64,000 nt of DNA from Cytospora piceicola (taxonomy: Eukaryota > Ascomycota > Sordariomycetes > Diaporthales > Cytosporaceae): NCBI GenBank assembly GCA_023375675.1, contig JALQBC010000004.1:1426001-1490000 (forward strand). The letters run 5' to 3'. Positions 43,239 through 55,800 of the stretch are shown piece after piece. The notes under the pieces were generated by a model that was given only the letters and a program-made list of their open reading frames with translations, ran no database searches and was not told the DNA's origin. Numbering within the stretch: the stretch's first letter is position 1; each line of letters begins with the position of its first letter. Position numbers and translations under genes: made by a program.

Positions 43239-45630
43239 CTACTGCACCTGGCTGACAATCTCACTGGCGCGCGACAGCGACTCGACCATCTGCTGGCACT
43301 CCTTCCGCCTGCGGGTGGTGTAGTCGCTCTCCTTGAGGAGGTCATCCAGTTCGGTAGCACGGTACAAGTTCTCCAGGAGCTCGCGTTGCATCTCATCCTT
43401 GGTAAACCTTGAAGTTAAACAGTCAGTTGGCGCTCTTCAAGGGATAACCATTGCAGGAAAGGAAGGGGTATAGGGGTATACATACTGTACAAGGGTGAGC
43501 ATAATAGCCTTAGGAACCATATCAATCATAGTCCTCCTGACAATGTTGTAGTACGAGTTGATAAGCAGCTTGATCACCTCGACCTCAATGTTCTCCCGCT
43601 CGCTCAGCATGCCCGACGCCTTCAGAGTCGGTGGGGGGGCTTCCATGGCGGCGGCCTTCTTCTTGTTCTTTGCCGCAAAGAAGCTGCCGAAGAAACCGCC
43701 GTTGCTCTCACCGCCCGAGCCATCGGCCAGGGTGGGGCTTGCCGCCCGAGCTGGGGTCGTCACCAGGGGCTTGCCGGACTTGGGGTCCACCGGCACGGGC
43801 TTGACCGGGTTGTGTCGTTCATTGACAATAGCCATGGCGCGGTGGCCGTTGAGGAAATCGGGGTGACCCGTGTTAATGTAGCATGACTCCATAGACACGA
43901 GGTCCTTGACCAGCTTGTTGGTTGGGTCCATGGCCTTCTTGAAGAACCCAATCACGACGGCGTGTACCTTCTCCTTCAGCGATGGGTATCGGCGGAAGAG
44001 CTGCTTGGTGAGAAGTTGTGTAAGGATGCGGACGAGTTCGTCATACACCAGAGACACACACTTCAAGCTTGGCTCCTCCAGGCGCTTGATCTGCTGCTTC
44101 ACGATCAGCTCGAAAGCGGTGGTACCGACAAACAAAGCTGGAGATGAGCCGGAAGAGTTGTAAAGTATCGTCCGAATATCGACGTCCTTCACGACATCGA
44201 AGGGGTCAACGGCCTTGATACCGTTCGCATACAGTTCGTGAAAGACAAAGCTGATTCTCGCACCTCCGGAGAGTTCAGTGCTGGAGAGTTCGGTGTTGTT
44301 ACCGTCCAGGACGGTTCGCCATTCGTTCGTAAATTCTGTGATGATGTTCAACACAATGTTGGCGCTGTTTCCGAGCATCGACGGCCCGAGGCTTTCCAAC
44401 TCCTGTGTATACTTCTGCAAAGAACTCGAAATCCTGGCCTTGATGTCTGGCAGCGTCTGTTTGATGTGCATCATCAAAATCAGGTTGAGCTTCCGTGCCA
44501 AGTATGGTGTACCACAGTAAGAGCTCTTGTTCCGGTAAGCCTTGTGGTTTTCGAAGAAGGCCCGCTCGCCCTCCAGCGCAGCCTGAATGGGCTTCTTGTT
44601 GTCGATGTCCCTCTGCCCTCGGTTCACCACTGGCACGTATCCCATCCTCAACGGGATGATACGTCCTGCCAAAATGTCGACAACGTCCGTTCCCTCGTCC
44701 ATCAGGTCGACCTTGGTCAGGACACCGATCGTCCTCTGACCCTCTGGGTCGACCTCACGTGCCAGCTTCAGACCGTCTGAGTTGGCCAGATCGATATTTG
44801 CTGCCGTCACGGCCAGAATAATAGCGTTGGACTTGGTGATGTACTTGACAATCATATCGCGGATCTGCCTCTCGATATCGCGGGGTTGATCACCGACAGG
44901 TACTCTGGTCAGACCGGGAAGATCGACGAGGGTCAGGGTCAGGACGTTCGGAGAGTAGATGCGCAGGTTGATGGGTGCCGGAGAGATGCCCGCATTCCGG
45001 CCAACCTTGGCCTCTGTCTCTCTGCTGATCTCATCTCTTATCTTGTTGAAGTCGTAGAACTTCTGGCCCGGTATGTGCAGGAACTCGCCCCATTCATCCT
45101 CGTTTGCGGCCTTGTCGCTGGTTCCCTCGATCTCGTTGGTCTCACCGTTGGTCTGCACGGTGGCTGGTCGGTTGATAAGTTGCAGTACGAGGGGTCGTCG
45201 AGTCACGATTCCTGAACCTCGAGGAAGGCTGTAAAATGTTTGTCAGTCTGTCAACCTCAAGGCCAGCTAAGTATGACCAGGAAGGCAAGGTGAGGGGGGT
45301 TCCACGTACAAGTCTCTGCCAACGATGTTCTCCAGGACCGAACTCTTTCCGCTAGACTGACTGCCGACGACGACAATTTGTGGGAGGTCGATCGGGTTGT
45401 TGACGCCCACCGTTGTGAAGACATCTTGCAGCTTGTTGACGAGCCTGAAGGGAGTTGTCAGTGTTCCTGTCACTCTATCGGCCAGTGTATGCTCTCCAAG
45501 CGATGCCCAAAGTGGGGTCTCTTTTTGGGAGGGAGGCACGAGGAGCAACACGACCTAGCAGTAGTCGATAGACGTACGTGATGAGCGCAGGGTCGGTAAT
45601 ACCGCCCGGCTGAGCAAAAGTACCAGACAT
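43239..45630 (-). CDS. vps1: Dynamin-like GTPase Vps1
   Basis: Four exons, complement(43239..43407, 43486..45228, 45310..45444, 45578..45630), give 699 residues, close to the family's ~700. The joins restore [19 protein letters not shown] sequence, [18 protein letters not shown] and [13 protein letters not shown]. Vps1 is the dynamin of vacuolar sorting, endocytosis and peroxisome division. G1 is [13 protein letters not shown]2 is the Thr of GIVTRRPL, G3 is [14 protein letters not shown] and G4 is TKVD. The middle and stalk domains follow ([13 protein letters not shown], then [10 protein letters not shown]), then a variable Lys-rich insert (KNKKKAAA), and the C-terminal GTPase-effector domain, half of which is on the last small exon ([21 protein letters not shown]). 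No PH or Pro-rich domain, unlike classical dynamin. The PIDLPQ and VGRD context favours Vps1 over Dnm1. Confidence 0.95.
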
Positions 45631-47154
45631 GGTTGGGGATTGCGGCTTTTGGTGGTCGTCTCGACGCAGTCTGAGTGGTTGAGGCTTAAAGGTAAGGGGT
45701 TGTTGAAAGGTAGGTAAGTATTCAGTTGTTGGGTATCGGCGCAGAGCGGTCGGCGGCACTTCAAGGGGATGAAGGACCCTGGTTCTCGGTTCTGTCTGTA
45801 GATCACTGTACCCCTCGTCACTCGTTGATAAAGCGACTTTTTCTTGAGAAGTAGAGCAATGGGCAGTACGATGCTCGTCGCGAATGTATCGTAAGGAGGA
45901 GGGACTTTATTGATAAAGCCAAAATCGAGGTCTAGGGTGCAACGGCGGCAGTCACAAGGGTCAAACCGGTATCTGTTGACGTACGTCGTGTCGTGTGTGT
46001 TAGGTATACTGTAAGGCAGCTGCTTCGTTGGCAGGATAAAGCTTGGGCCAACCTGGTCATTATAGCGCATAGCGCACAAGGCAGCCACTCATGCTACTTT
46101 ACTGACTGTGGCTGGAGCTGGCCAGACGCTGGCCTAAATTACCCGAGTCCATGTAAACTACCTAGGTACCTAGGTACCTTAGGTTTGTACGTATCTAGGT
46201 ACCTTCAGTCAGGTGCCTAGGTGCCTAGGTGCCTAGGTACCTGCAAATAAGTATGCAAGTACTTCGGTACTTCTAGTCATATGTATGAATCTCTGAGGCT
46301 CCAGGGCTCACATAATGAATATGAATGCAGGTGTTTGCCTCAACTACCTACTAAGTGGACTACGTACTTACACTTCGATACTGTGGCATCTGCCGAGGGG
46401 AATTTGTGCGATGATAGCAATACTACCTATCTATCTGACGTACGTAGTGCTACAGTACGATTCTCTGGTAAATCTGCGTGGATATAAAGAATACGAGCCT
46501 CCAGATGGGAAGCCCGGACCAGAGACACCATTGATATCTCTTTTCTTTCTTCTGCTTCCACCAACCTGACCACTCCATCTTCGTCCCAAGACGCCCATGT
46601 AAGATATTTCCTGGTCACTCTACCTGTCCCTCCATAGACCAACCAACCCGCCAGTATAAAAATCAACCAACGACAACCACTATACAACGGCCACGGCAGG
46701 CCTTTCCTCCTCAATAACCTCTCAACGCCTGTATGTTTCCCTTTCAAGCAACCCCTCAAACACCAGAGACAGAAGAAGGAAACATGCTCGTCGATTCCAT
46801 ATAACATAGGCGAGTACAGGGCGGTGCTGGTCATGGCCACTCGAAAAGCCAAACACCAAGTGACTTGGCCCGGGGCCTACTCGGGTCCAAATCGGGTCCA
46901 AAGGGCACCTCACGCATTCGACATCACTAGCGGTTCTTATTTCCTTGTTTTCATGGCCATGAAACCCCTTGTTGTAGACGGCCGGTTCGTGCAGTATCTT
47001 CAAGATAATGTTGGATGCAAAAAAGTTTGGATCCATCCGTGGTTCACTAGTCGGAAAAATCGCTTACATAGTCCGATGGGGTTCTCCGCAGGATGATTCC
47101 CTAGTCATTGATGCGGAAAGGGTTCAACGATGGGACTATCTGGGGCATGGTTCC
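45631..47154. other. Intergenic, vps1 promoter / gid7 3' region
   Basis: 1.5 kb between two minus-strand genes; the vps1 promoter lies on the left. The TACCTAGG cluster at 46159-46242 includes GTGCCTAG variants. No gene is recognised. Confidence 0.55.
46159..46242. repeat. CCTAGGTA/GCCTAGGT repeat cluster
   Basis: Seven or eight close copies of CCTAGGTACC and GTGCCTAG in 84 bp, one of the densest sites of the dispersed motif. Confidence 0.9.
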
Positions 47155-49201
47155 CTAATCATCGATGCCCCGTGAGTTGCTCGACTGGTGAAGCAGGTCT
47201 TGGGCCTCCGCATGCTTGTCTAGCCGCTCTTTGTTCGACCATCTGAGAGCACGTTAGATATAAGATAACACATGGAAAAGGTCGGCATCATCATCACTCA
47301 CAGTCTGATTCTGCCGTCGTCGCCGCCGGACGCCCAGAGACATGGATCAGTAGGACTCCAGGCCACGGCATTACACCGTGGTCGGTGCGCCTCTACCTTT
47401 TCCACCGGGTGGCCGCTGGATTTGTGCCAAATGGACACACAACCATCTGTAATCAATCCGTCAGTTTGAGAGCAACAATTTCGAGTGGAAGTAGCAAGGA
47501 CTCACCTTCGGAGCCGCTGATGACGAAGCTCTCGTTGGCGCCGCCAAAATCGCTGCGGATCAGGAACTCGCCACCAGTGGCGCCTATGTATTTCTGTACC
47601 GCAGTCCTGTTGACAATGTTGAAGAGCTGAGCCCCGCCCTCCTGCTTGTTGACAAGCAGGTACTTGGAGTCCCTCGTTATGCTCACTGATGTCGGCCTAG
47701 AATCAAGCCCCATCTCATACTCGAGCTCCCTTGTCGCGAAGTTGTAGACGTAGATGTACTCCTGGTCGTCCATGGCCACCAACCACCGGCCGTCAGGCGA
47801 AAGGGCCAAGTCCTCGGTTCGGCACTTCTCCGTCCAGGTGTGGAGCTTCTCTCCCTTCAAACTCCATGTGCACAGTGAACGCTGGGGGTCAAAGGCTCCT
47901 ACAACAAGTGAATGACCGTCGGGGGCCCATACACAGCTGCTGATGGGCTCGTCAAACCGCTCTAAACGCCTGATCAGAGTTCCAGTCTAGACAACGAGGT
48001 CAGCTTGATATCAAAAAAATATGATTTCTCTCTTCGAGGCTGGCTCACGTTGACATCCCATATCCGAGCATAGTGGTCCCTCCCGCAGGTGACGAGCATC
48101 GTGTCATCCGGGCTCCAGGCGATGTTACCAGCGCCGTCCCTATGATCTTCCAACGTGTGTACCAGCTTGAATGTCTCTGTGTCCCAGATCAACACTCTCT
48201 GGTCTGACCCACAGCCTGCCAAGCGCTTGCCGTCGTGGGAGAACCGGATTTGCCAAACCTCTCCGTCGGTATCAGTCAGCTCCTCAAAAGTCTCGGTTGG
48301 GAACAGGCTGCGGTCACATATGTGATCGGAATATAAAGAAGGTGAGGATGCACTGGTGTGCCAGATACAGCTGTCTATCTGGCTGTTCTTCACTTGTTGT
48401 AGCAGTACTGCAAGCCGATGTTCGGGCAGCATAACAGACGGGGATATACACTCTGTATCGAGAGTTAGCAGTTGATCTAGAAAGTAGTAAATACCAGGGT
48501 GGCTGGGTCAAAGGAAGTCGCGTACTGGAGAGTTGTGACAGTAAAGTGTGTCTGGACTCGCCATAAGCACCGTCCCATTCAGCCTTTGATTTGACATCGT
48601 CTGGCGACTGGCACATGAGCAGTGATGAGAGGAAATGCAGCTTCTGAGCGTCCTGGTCCAAGGGCGTCAACTCGGTCCGGAGCACATTAAGAGCCTGCCT
48701 GTGGTCTCGCTGCTCCAGAAGTTCCAAAAACTTCTGTTGCCTTATGTAGAACCTCATGCCGTCGCGGTCAGCTTCTTCCGACAAAACCAGTCCGTTTCCG
48801 GTCTGATTTGAGCCGTCCCCAGCGGTAGAGGCACCAAACAGAAGCTTCTCTGCCTCGTCCCACCTCCCATTTATTACTGCTGACCTGAAGGCAGCCACTG
48901 TGTGGCTCTCCAGCTCGTAACCACTGTCCTTGCTGACACTCTCGGCGGCGGAATGGTATCCCATATCAGATAGGGTTTGGATCAGGATGCGGGTCACCTC
49001 TTCTCGATCGTGGCCAAAGTAAGCAGGGGGAGGATCCCGGGCGGCGCCCTTCCCATTAGAGCCATTTGCCGAAGAACCGGGGGCCTTGTGTGTACCATTA
49101 GTCGACGCGACCGGGAAAGCTCGTTGTGCTGTTCGAGATTCGGCTGCGATGCCCCTGGATGTCCCATTTGAACTTGCCTCTCCATCTCCGTCGGCTGACA
49201 T
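47155..49201 (-). CDS. gid7: GID/CTLH E3 ligase subunit Gid7 (WDR26)
   Basis: Five exons, complement(47155..47242, 47302..47446, 47506..47986, 48049..48452, 48526..49201), give 597 residues from the first in-frame ATG. A LisH-like helix (EEVTRILIQTLSDMGYHSAAES) and a CTLH region (FRSAVINGRWDEAEKLLF, then RQQKFLELLEQRDHRQALNVLRTELTPL) precede ISPSVMLPEHRLAVLLQQVK and a WD40 propeller (GEVWQIRFSHDGKRLAGCGSD, DDTMLVTCGRDHYARIWD and later repeats), ending GIDD. Gid7 is the oligomerising subunit of the GID ubiquitin ligase that removes gluconeogenic enzymes. The start is uncertain: the frame stays open for 126 more codons upstream (Ser/Thr/Pro/Ala/Gln-rich, to 49579) but has no ATG there, only a GTG. 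Confidence 0.9.
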
Positions 49202-51251
49202 GCTGCTGTCTGTACGCCTACGCTTCGATCTTCGCGAGTCGGTCGGATTATTACTACGTGCGGCGGAGGAGCTCGTGGCTCCTTCAGGTTGGTGGTCAAA
49301 ACCGTCCTCAGAATCTGCCCGTCGTCTCCGGCCGAGTATCTGGCGTGCAGATATGGCCGAGGTGGTCGAGGGACTGCTGGGTGTTCGAGAGTCTGGGGCG
49401 GGGCCGGGCAAGGTGGCTGCTGTCTGGTTGCTCTGCTGCTGGGGAGCAGCAGCTGCGGCTGTCGTTGGGGCAGAGGAGACTGTGCTGGAAGATGGTTGAG
49501 GGTGTTGCGTGGTGGGTGGGTGGTCGGTGGTGAAGGGGGCGGTTATGGGGGGCGTTGAACGAGGGCTTCGTTCCGCCACGGCGTCTCGTGCGGGAGGATC
49601 TATCCCGCCGCAGATGACCGCTCAAAGGGCGGATAACGAGGACAAGGAAGATGTAACGAAGAGATAAAGGCAGAAGTGTGGGGTTGGGCCTTGCTTGGTT
49701 GCTAGAACTGGTGATCCGGGATAAGGTTTGCTTGTTGGAGGTTGTGTTGGTGTCGCGAAAGAGGTACACAGAGGAGGGTCAGGAGGAAGCCCGGGATGCC
49801 GTCATGCACAGGGGTCCTGTCATTTGGGCTGACAGTGTCTTGATACAGTTTGCTTGCTTGCTTATCTCGTCTTGTCTTGTCTTGTCTATCTTATCTTGTT
49901 TGCTGGGTCGGGGCGGTATATAATGCAAAGGCAAGGATACAACCAAAATGGTGTGCTGGTGAAAGAGCTTGGTGTTGGTGTTGGTGTTGTTGTTGTTGTT
50001 GTTGTTCTTGAGCAGCCACAGCTAGCTGTCGCCTGTGTTTCTTGGTGGGGGTGTGTGTGTGTGTGTGTGTGTAGACGTGCTCAAGCTGATGAAGTCGGTG
50101 GTTACAGGCCAGAGGCATGGGCTAGTGACCACCTGCCAGCCCTGCCTCCAGGGATGTGCTGGCTTGTGCTGCCCGCTTGTGGCTGCAGAGGGAAGACCCG
50201 AACAGCCCGGCTTTAGGTGGGGAAAGCACCTCCAACTCCCCAAACTCTGAGGCCTAAAGGTCCACGGTGTGCCCAGGTGGTAAGTGATGTCCGATGTTCT
50301 TGACACACCTCACCTGCAATTCTCAGTGTCCTCTGACAACTATCAAATATTGGGGTTTGGAGACCTCGTCACTCCGAACTAGTGGCTTTCTACTGTGGTC
50401 ATGAGGGTATCATGACAACTTCAAACTTATGAGACACGTTGGGGCATAGCCGCAAACGCCGCTGTCTTATAGAATGGACTGGTGCAAACCCAGAAGAAAG
50501 GCATCTTCACCTCTCCCACATACTGTTGACACACAAGAGCAAGGCTGTCTACGGCCTGTCTTACAATTCCTATAATTTTTCACTTGTCGTATTGTGTTTG
50601 GGGTGCTCCTTCAACGTCTTATTCTCCCTTGACCCCCTTCCAACCACATGGTCATTTTCCTTCAATCTATCCGTCATAATAGAAGCAGAATGATTCTACA
50701 TGTCTAGCCACCTACCACAGCATATATGCATACAACATGATGCTTATTGAAATTACGCCAGTTTCCATACTCCGGACCACTGCCCAGGATAGCATCTGGT
50801 GAACATGCCAGGATCACCCACCGTAACGCCTGCCCCGAGTGGACGGATCATCCTCCAAGCATGGAAACAAGCCATCCTGTGTTCGGGTGCTGTCTCATCA
50901 ATGCTGCATAAGCGTTGCTGATGCATGCTCGCCTCCTCCATTTGAAGGTCGCAGTGCTAAGGTTGGGAAAGGTCGGGGAACCCCTCTCTGCTGTACCTTG
51001 AAGCATGGAATCTTAGACGCCTCTCTTCTGTAAGTCTCACTCGAGGGGTTTACAAGGACACTACTCGATCCTCAAGGTTATATGTATCCGTTTCTATCTC
51101 TTTCTGATCTCTCCATCTCACTGTTATCTCATATTTGCTCCGTATAATAGTTCTGCCTAGGAATTTGTTCGTTTCCGATGCTAGTGGACGAGACTTGTGA
51201 GCAAATCTCATCAAGACTTCTCTACCTTTACACTCGAATGCCCTATCCGGC
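49202..51251. promoter_or_regulatory. Divergent region, gid7 / NDR-like kinase
   Basis: 2.05 kb between divergent starts. It includes the open Ser/Pro-rich frame upstream of gid7, a short upstream frame on the minus strand at about 49831 (ATG ACA GGA..., 14 codons, TGA), GTT/GTTG repeats at 49970-50007 and (GT)n at 50051-50072. No other gene is recognised. Confidence 0.55.
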
Positions 51252-52857
51252 ATGGAATTTGTTCCCGCACCTGAGCGCAACTTGAGTCCGTATGGACCAA
51301 GGGCAAGACATAACAGGACAATATGCTCACGGCTGGCCGCCGACTTCTTCAGGGACAGTGTCAAGAGAGCTCGCGATCGTAATCTCCGGTGAGTGTCTAC
51401 GAGTTTTGCGTACAGGTAGCAAGCTTCTGAGATTGTCTACAGGCAAAATGAGCTGGAGCAACGCCTGAGGGATCCAAGGTGCAACCGGGAGACACTATTC
51501 ACCGGATCAGGAAGACAGGAAGCCAGATACCTTCGCTTCCTCCGGACCCGCAACAAGGCCGGTGACTACGAGACTATCAAGCTCATCGGAAAGGGCGCAT
51601 TCGGCGAGGTGAAACTGGTTCGCAAGAAGTCTGACGGAAAGGTCTACGCCTTGAAGAGCCTCGTCAAGACGCAAATGGCAGATCAGGTTGCTAGGGTCCG
51701 CGCCGAACGAGACATCCTCGCTGAGTCCGACAGTCCTTGGGTGGTGAGGCTGTATACCACGTTCCAGGATACCACGTTCCTGTACATGCTGATGGAATTC
51801 CTCCCAGGAGGCGACCTGATGACCATGTTGATGAAATATGATGTCTTCAGCGAGGACATTACGAGATTTTACGTCGCTGAAATCATCGAAGCCATTGAAG
51901 CGGTCCACAAGCTGGAGTTCATCCACAGAGACATCAAGCCGGATAACATCTTGCTGGACAGGAGTGGACACGTTAAACTCACTGACTTTGGGCTTTCGAC
52001 CGGGTTTCGGAAGTTACACGACATGAACTACTATCACCAGCTCCTGGCCGGGGATGTGTCCACGCGTAATTCTCAGAATTTGAACCGATACTCTGTCAAC
52101 ATCGACCAGATCAGTCTGACGGTCAGCAACCGCGCGCAGATCAATGAGTGGCGAAGATCCAGGCGGCTCATGGCATACTCAGCCGTGGGGACGCCAGACT
52201 AGTAAGCGATATCGAGAGCAACAGATGTCGTACTTCTTCCATCGGCAAAATACTGACCCTTCATCTCGAAGTATAGCCCCTGAGATCCTGACGGGACAAG
52301 GCTATTCGTTCGACTGTGACTGGGTAGGCAGCCTCCCGCCCGACAGCCTCACAACCCCAACGTGATCCCGTGCTGACGGCGTGCAACAACAGTGGTCACT
52401 AGGCGCCATCATGTTCGAGTGCCTCGTCGGCTGGCCGCCCTTCTGCGCCGAGGACCGGAGGGACGTCTACCGCAAGATCGTCAACTGGAAGGACAGCCTG
52501 TACCTGCCCGACGACGTCCGCGTCAGCCACGGCGCCGAGCACCTGATCAGGAGCCTCATGCGCAACACCGAGGGCCGGCTCGGCCGCGCAGGCGCCCACG
52601 AGATCAAGAACCACCCCTTCTTCGCGGGCGTCGACTTCGAGAACCTCCGCCGCTTCCGCGCCCCCTTCGAGCCCCGCCTCGCGTCCGAGATCGACACGGC
52701 GTACTTCCCGACCGAGGACCTGGAGCAGCAGGCCGCGGAGGCCGCGGGCGCCTCGGGGCCGGAAGTGGGCCTGCCGCCCGACCAGCAGGAGGCGCCTGAG
52801 ATGACGTTGCCGTTCATTGGGTATACTTTCAAGAGGTTCGAGAACAATTTCCGTTGA
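51252..52857 (+). CDS. NDR-family AGC kinase, short COT1-like
   Basis: Four exons, 51252-51388, 51443-52201, 52272-52323 and 52393-52857, give 470 residues. The N-terminal MOB-binding region is present ([17 protein letters not shown], about 33-47), followed by [14 protein letters not shown]. Kinase landmarks: GKGAFGEV (95-102), Lys117, HRDIKPDN (Asp209), DFG (228-230), the long NDR insert ending [11 protein letters not shown], then [24 protein letters not shown] and the C-terminal hydrophobic motif FIGYTFKRF. This is the LATS/NDR group (COT1/Orb6/Cbk1) that drives hyphal polarity with a MOB2 partner and is activated by a GCK. It lacks the ~150-200-residue low-complexity N-terminus of COT1 and has a two-residue deletion before VRAERD. 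It may be a second NDR kinase rather than COT1 itself. The last exon is a GC3 plateau; the earlier ones are not. Confidence 0.87.
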
Positions 52858-55800
52858 CCTTTCGCAGGCGTCGGACAGGGGGGGGGGGGTAATTAGTTCC
52901 TGGGGGGTTGCAAGTTGTACACACAAGGGCACATACTTGTTTGTTCGTTAGTGAAGGGAGTCCAAGTTTTGCTGTAATGCCGGTTCTTTGGCATAATTTT
53001 GCTCCTCTTTTGTCTGATTTATAGGGAAGTCAGGTCTTTTTCTGCGTCCTCCCATAATCTCTCACTCTGGCTTCTTACTTTGAACACATGATTGATGGCT
53101 GAGCCATTTTACCCAGAAATGGCAAGTAAGAACCAGCTTGAGGGTTGTCTCCATACATATCTGCTACTAGCTACTTTGTCCTCTAGTACTCACATCTCAT
53201 CATTAGCTCACGCAGACCTGAGCAACTTGTTTCCTTCCGACAACAGATGTTGACTCCGGGTGGTTCTCTTGTGATCACTCTAAAGGCCTTCCCACTACTC
53301 AGGAACGATCCGTAATTGTATTTTTTTATTTTATTTTTTTGTTATCTATAAGATGGGAATACATATTAGCGGCTTACCAGCCCTGGAGTTTTTATTGGGT
53401 CATCGTACTGGGTTATAAGTTGTGTTCAAGCCATATATTCATCCTCGGAAAGTCTAGAGGTCCAAGAAGCACCAGCAACATTTGAAGTTTCAGTCGACTT
53501 GATTAAAAGACCTTTGTCAGTGTCAACTGCTTATGCATACACTAATGGACATTGTCTCCTCTTACACTATTGAGGCACCTGGGTTGTCATTAATTCTATA
53601 CTATACATCGGAATATTGCAATACGGCAAGCTTATACTTATAAGCGTCCATTTGGTATCAATCATTGTGTGGAGCATACCTGTGTTGATCGTTTTACTTT
53701 CAAATGTTAAGTATGTATCTGGTCCCTGGTTATAGTTCCCGGCACCACCAGCTCAGCAGAGCCACATGAAACGGAGTCACTACAGCTTCACATAGTAGCA
53801 CATTATTTCTGAGAAGTTTCTTTCACATTTCTCTCATGTCAACTGGTAATCAGTTGCTGAGACATAAGAGGTGTTCAGTCAGGTACCTAAGCTTAGAATT
53901 TCTGCTGTAAGTAACCTTGGACGGGCAAGAATACCTAGTGGTAGCTACAACTAGTTTCGACCCTGCAATATCTGGGTATCTTATAAGCCTGGCACGGGAA
54001 TTCGGTTTGGCTTAATGATCTTCTTGAAATGCGTTGGAGGTACTCACTCTCCTCCTAAGCTATACAGCTGAGGCGTCGACATCAGACCTGAGTGGGTGTT
54101 GGTTGGCAAGACGTCGTCGTCGATATTATACCCCTATAATCTAGAAGCCAACTTGCATGACCAGGATTGGTCGCTACTTGGATTTTTATCTGCTTTCCTG
54201 TCTCTAGCAGAAGGTTCTGAAATATTCTGAGTATATGATTCTATTGTGCACCTTGATAATACTTACGGCCCATACCAAAGGCGACGCCCGGGCATCAATG
54301 AATGTTGACTACCACCTACAGCATGGGCTAGCATTGAGTCAACTTTTAATACGTCCTAGAATACGGCTTTTGATTACCAATTCTGCTAGTATTCTCTCAA
54401 AATAAGTGCGCCTAGAAACTGGTAAATGATCAGTATTTGAGGAAGTTAGATAGAGAGCACTTGAGTGCTGCTGGGTTGTAAAATACCCCTGCTTATCTCT
54501 TGGTTTCACATGATAACTATCAATAATGGCTTATGCCTGCACACAAAGGCCAGTTATATACCAGTTGACATTTACATAACTGAAGAAGATGCTGCGCATG
54601 TGGTATCTCTAAGTGGCTCAGCTTCAAAAGTTTCAAGCCTCGTTTCTGGCACTCTGACTATTGATACCAATATTTATATTTGTAGCGGTAATATAACGGA
54701 GGTCGACCACCCATGGCTGGGTACTTCGGTATGATACAGTGTCCCTCGATGACCTCGGAACGTACTCTGCCCTCATCCCAGCATACTCCTACTGGGGCCT
54801 GGGGTCTCAATCCAAGTGCTGTCTCCTTTTTAACGGTCACCACATGCACTTATTCAACACCACTCAGGGGCCGACCGTAGGATCTCGAGCAGTTTGCAGG
54901 TACAGGAACATCAATAGAACACAGACCGCGTTGATTGAGATTGTCGCTTGGCCTGGAAGCCCCAGAGATTGCCTGCTTCGTCCCAAATACACAGAAGACA
55001 GGATGGTTTTCTCTCACTTACCCGAGAAAGGCGGCAGCGGACGGTCAAAGCGGCAGCCAGCCCACTTCAACACGAGAATCCGATTGCTGCCCAAGCCCGA
55101 CAGACCTCTGGATCGGATGCCAATGCGCAAATGAATGGAATGAATTAATAACGTTTTTCCAAGGCCCCCCATGGTTTCCACCTGGACCGTACACTGAACC
55201 TGGCACCCGCGGAGCCCCTTGTCATTGGACGGGCAGGTTTAGAGTGTGGCTACCTGGGGTCCAGCCGAGCTGCATCGGGCCATTTGGCTGTCCCAAGCAC
55301 TCGGTTTCGGGCCTTGCCCCCCCTGTCGATTGCGGATTGATTTATCCCCATTGTTCTCTTGGTCCGTGTCCTTTTCCGGAATTTCGGGACCGCACTTTCA
55401 GGAGGATCAACAAGAGAGGGAAGAGAGGACACTTGCAAAATAACGTATAGAGCAGATGGGGCTGGTGGGGAACATATCTTCCTTCGTTCTCCGAAGCTAT
55501 ACATGTATGTATGTTTTTAAGGCGTTCTCCCAGGGCGGTAGTGGGGATCTTCAAGTCTGGTGGGCAGGACGGAGCTTCACCCCGGCACTTTTCTGTGACT
55601 AAAGGGCCATCTTGTGCGGTTGCGGCGGCGGCGGCGGCGGGAGGAGGGGGGCTCCAATCTGTTGCTTGTCGGGCATGTGCTCTCATCCCAGGACAACGGT
55701 TGTTATAGGCACGCCTGGGATGTCATCTTTCCACTTCCGTCTCATGTTAACGAGAACCCACACTCCCGAACCAACACACGACTCAGGTTGTGTGGGGAAA

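Noticed and set aside
53000..54700. RIP-mutated transposon
   Set aside because: The stretch is AT-richer, but I saw no terminal repeats, transposase or reverse-transcriptase motifs, and could not compute RIP indices; kept only as a hypothesis for the gene-free island.
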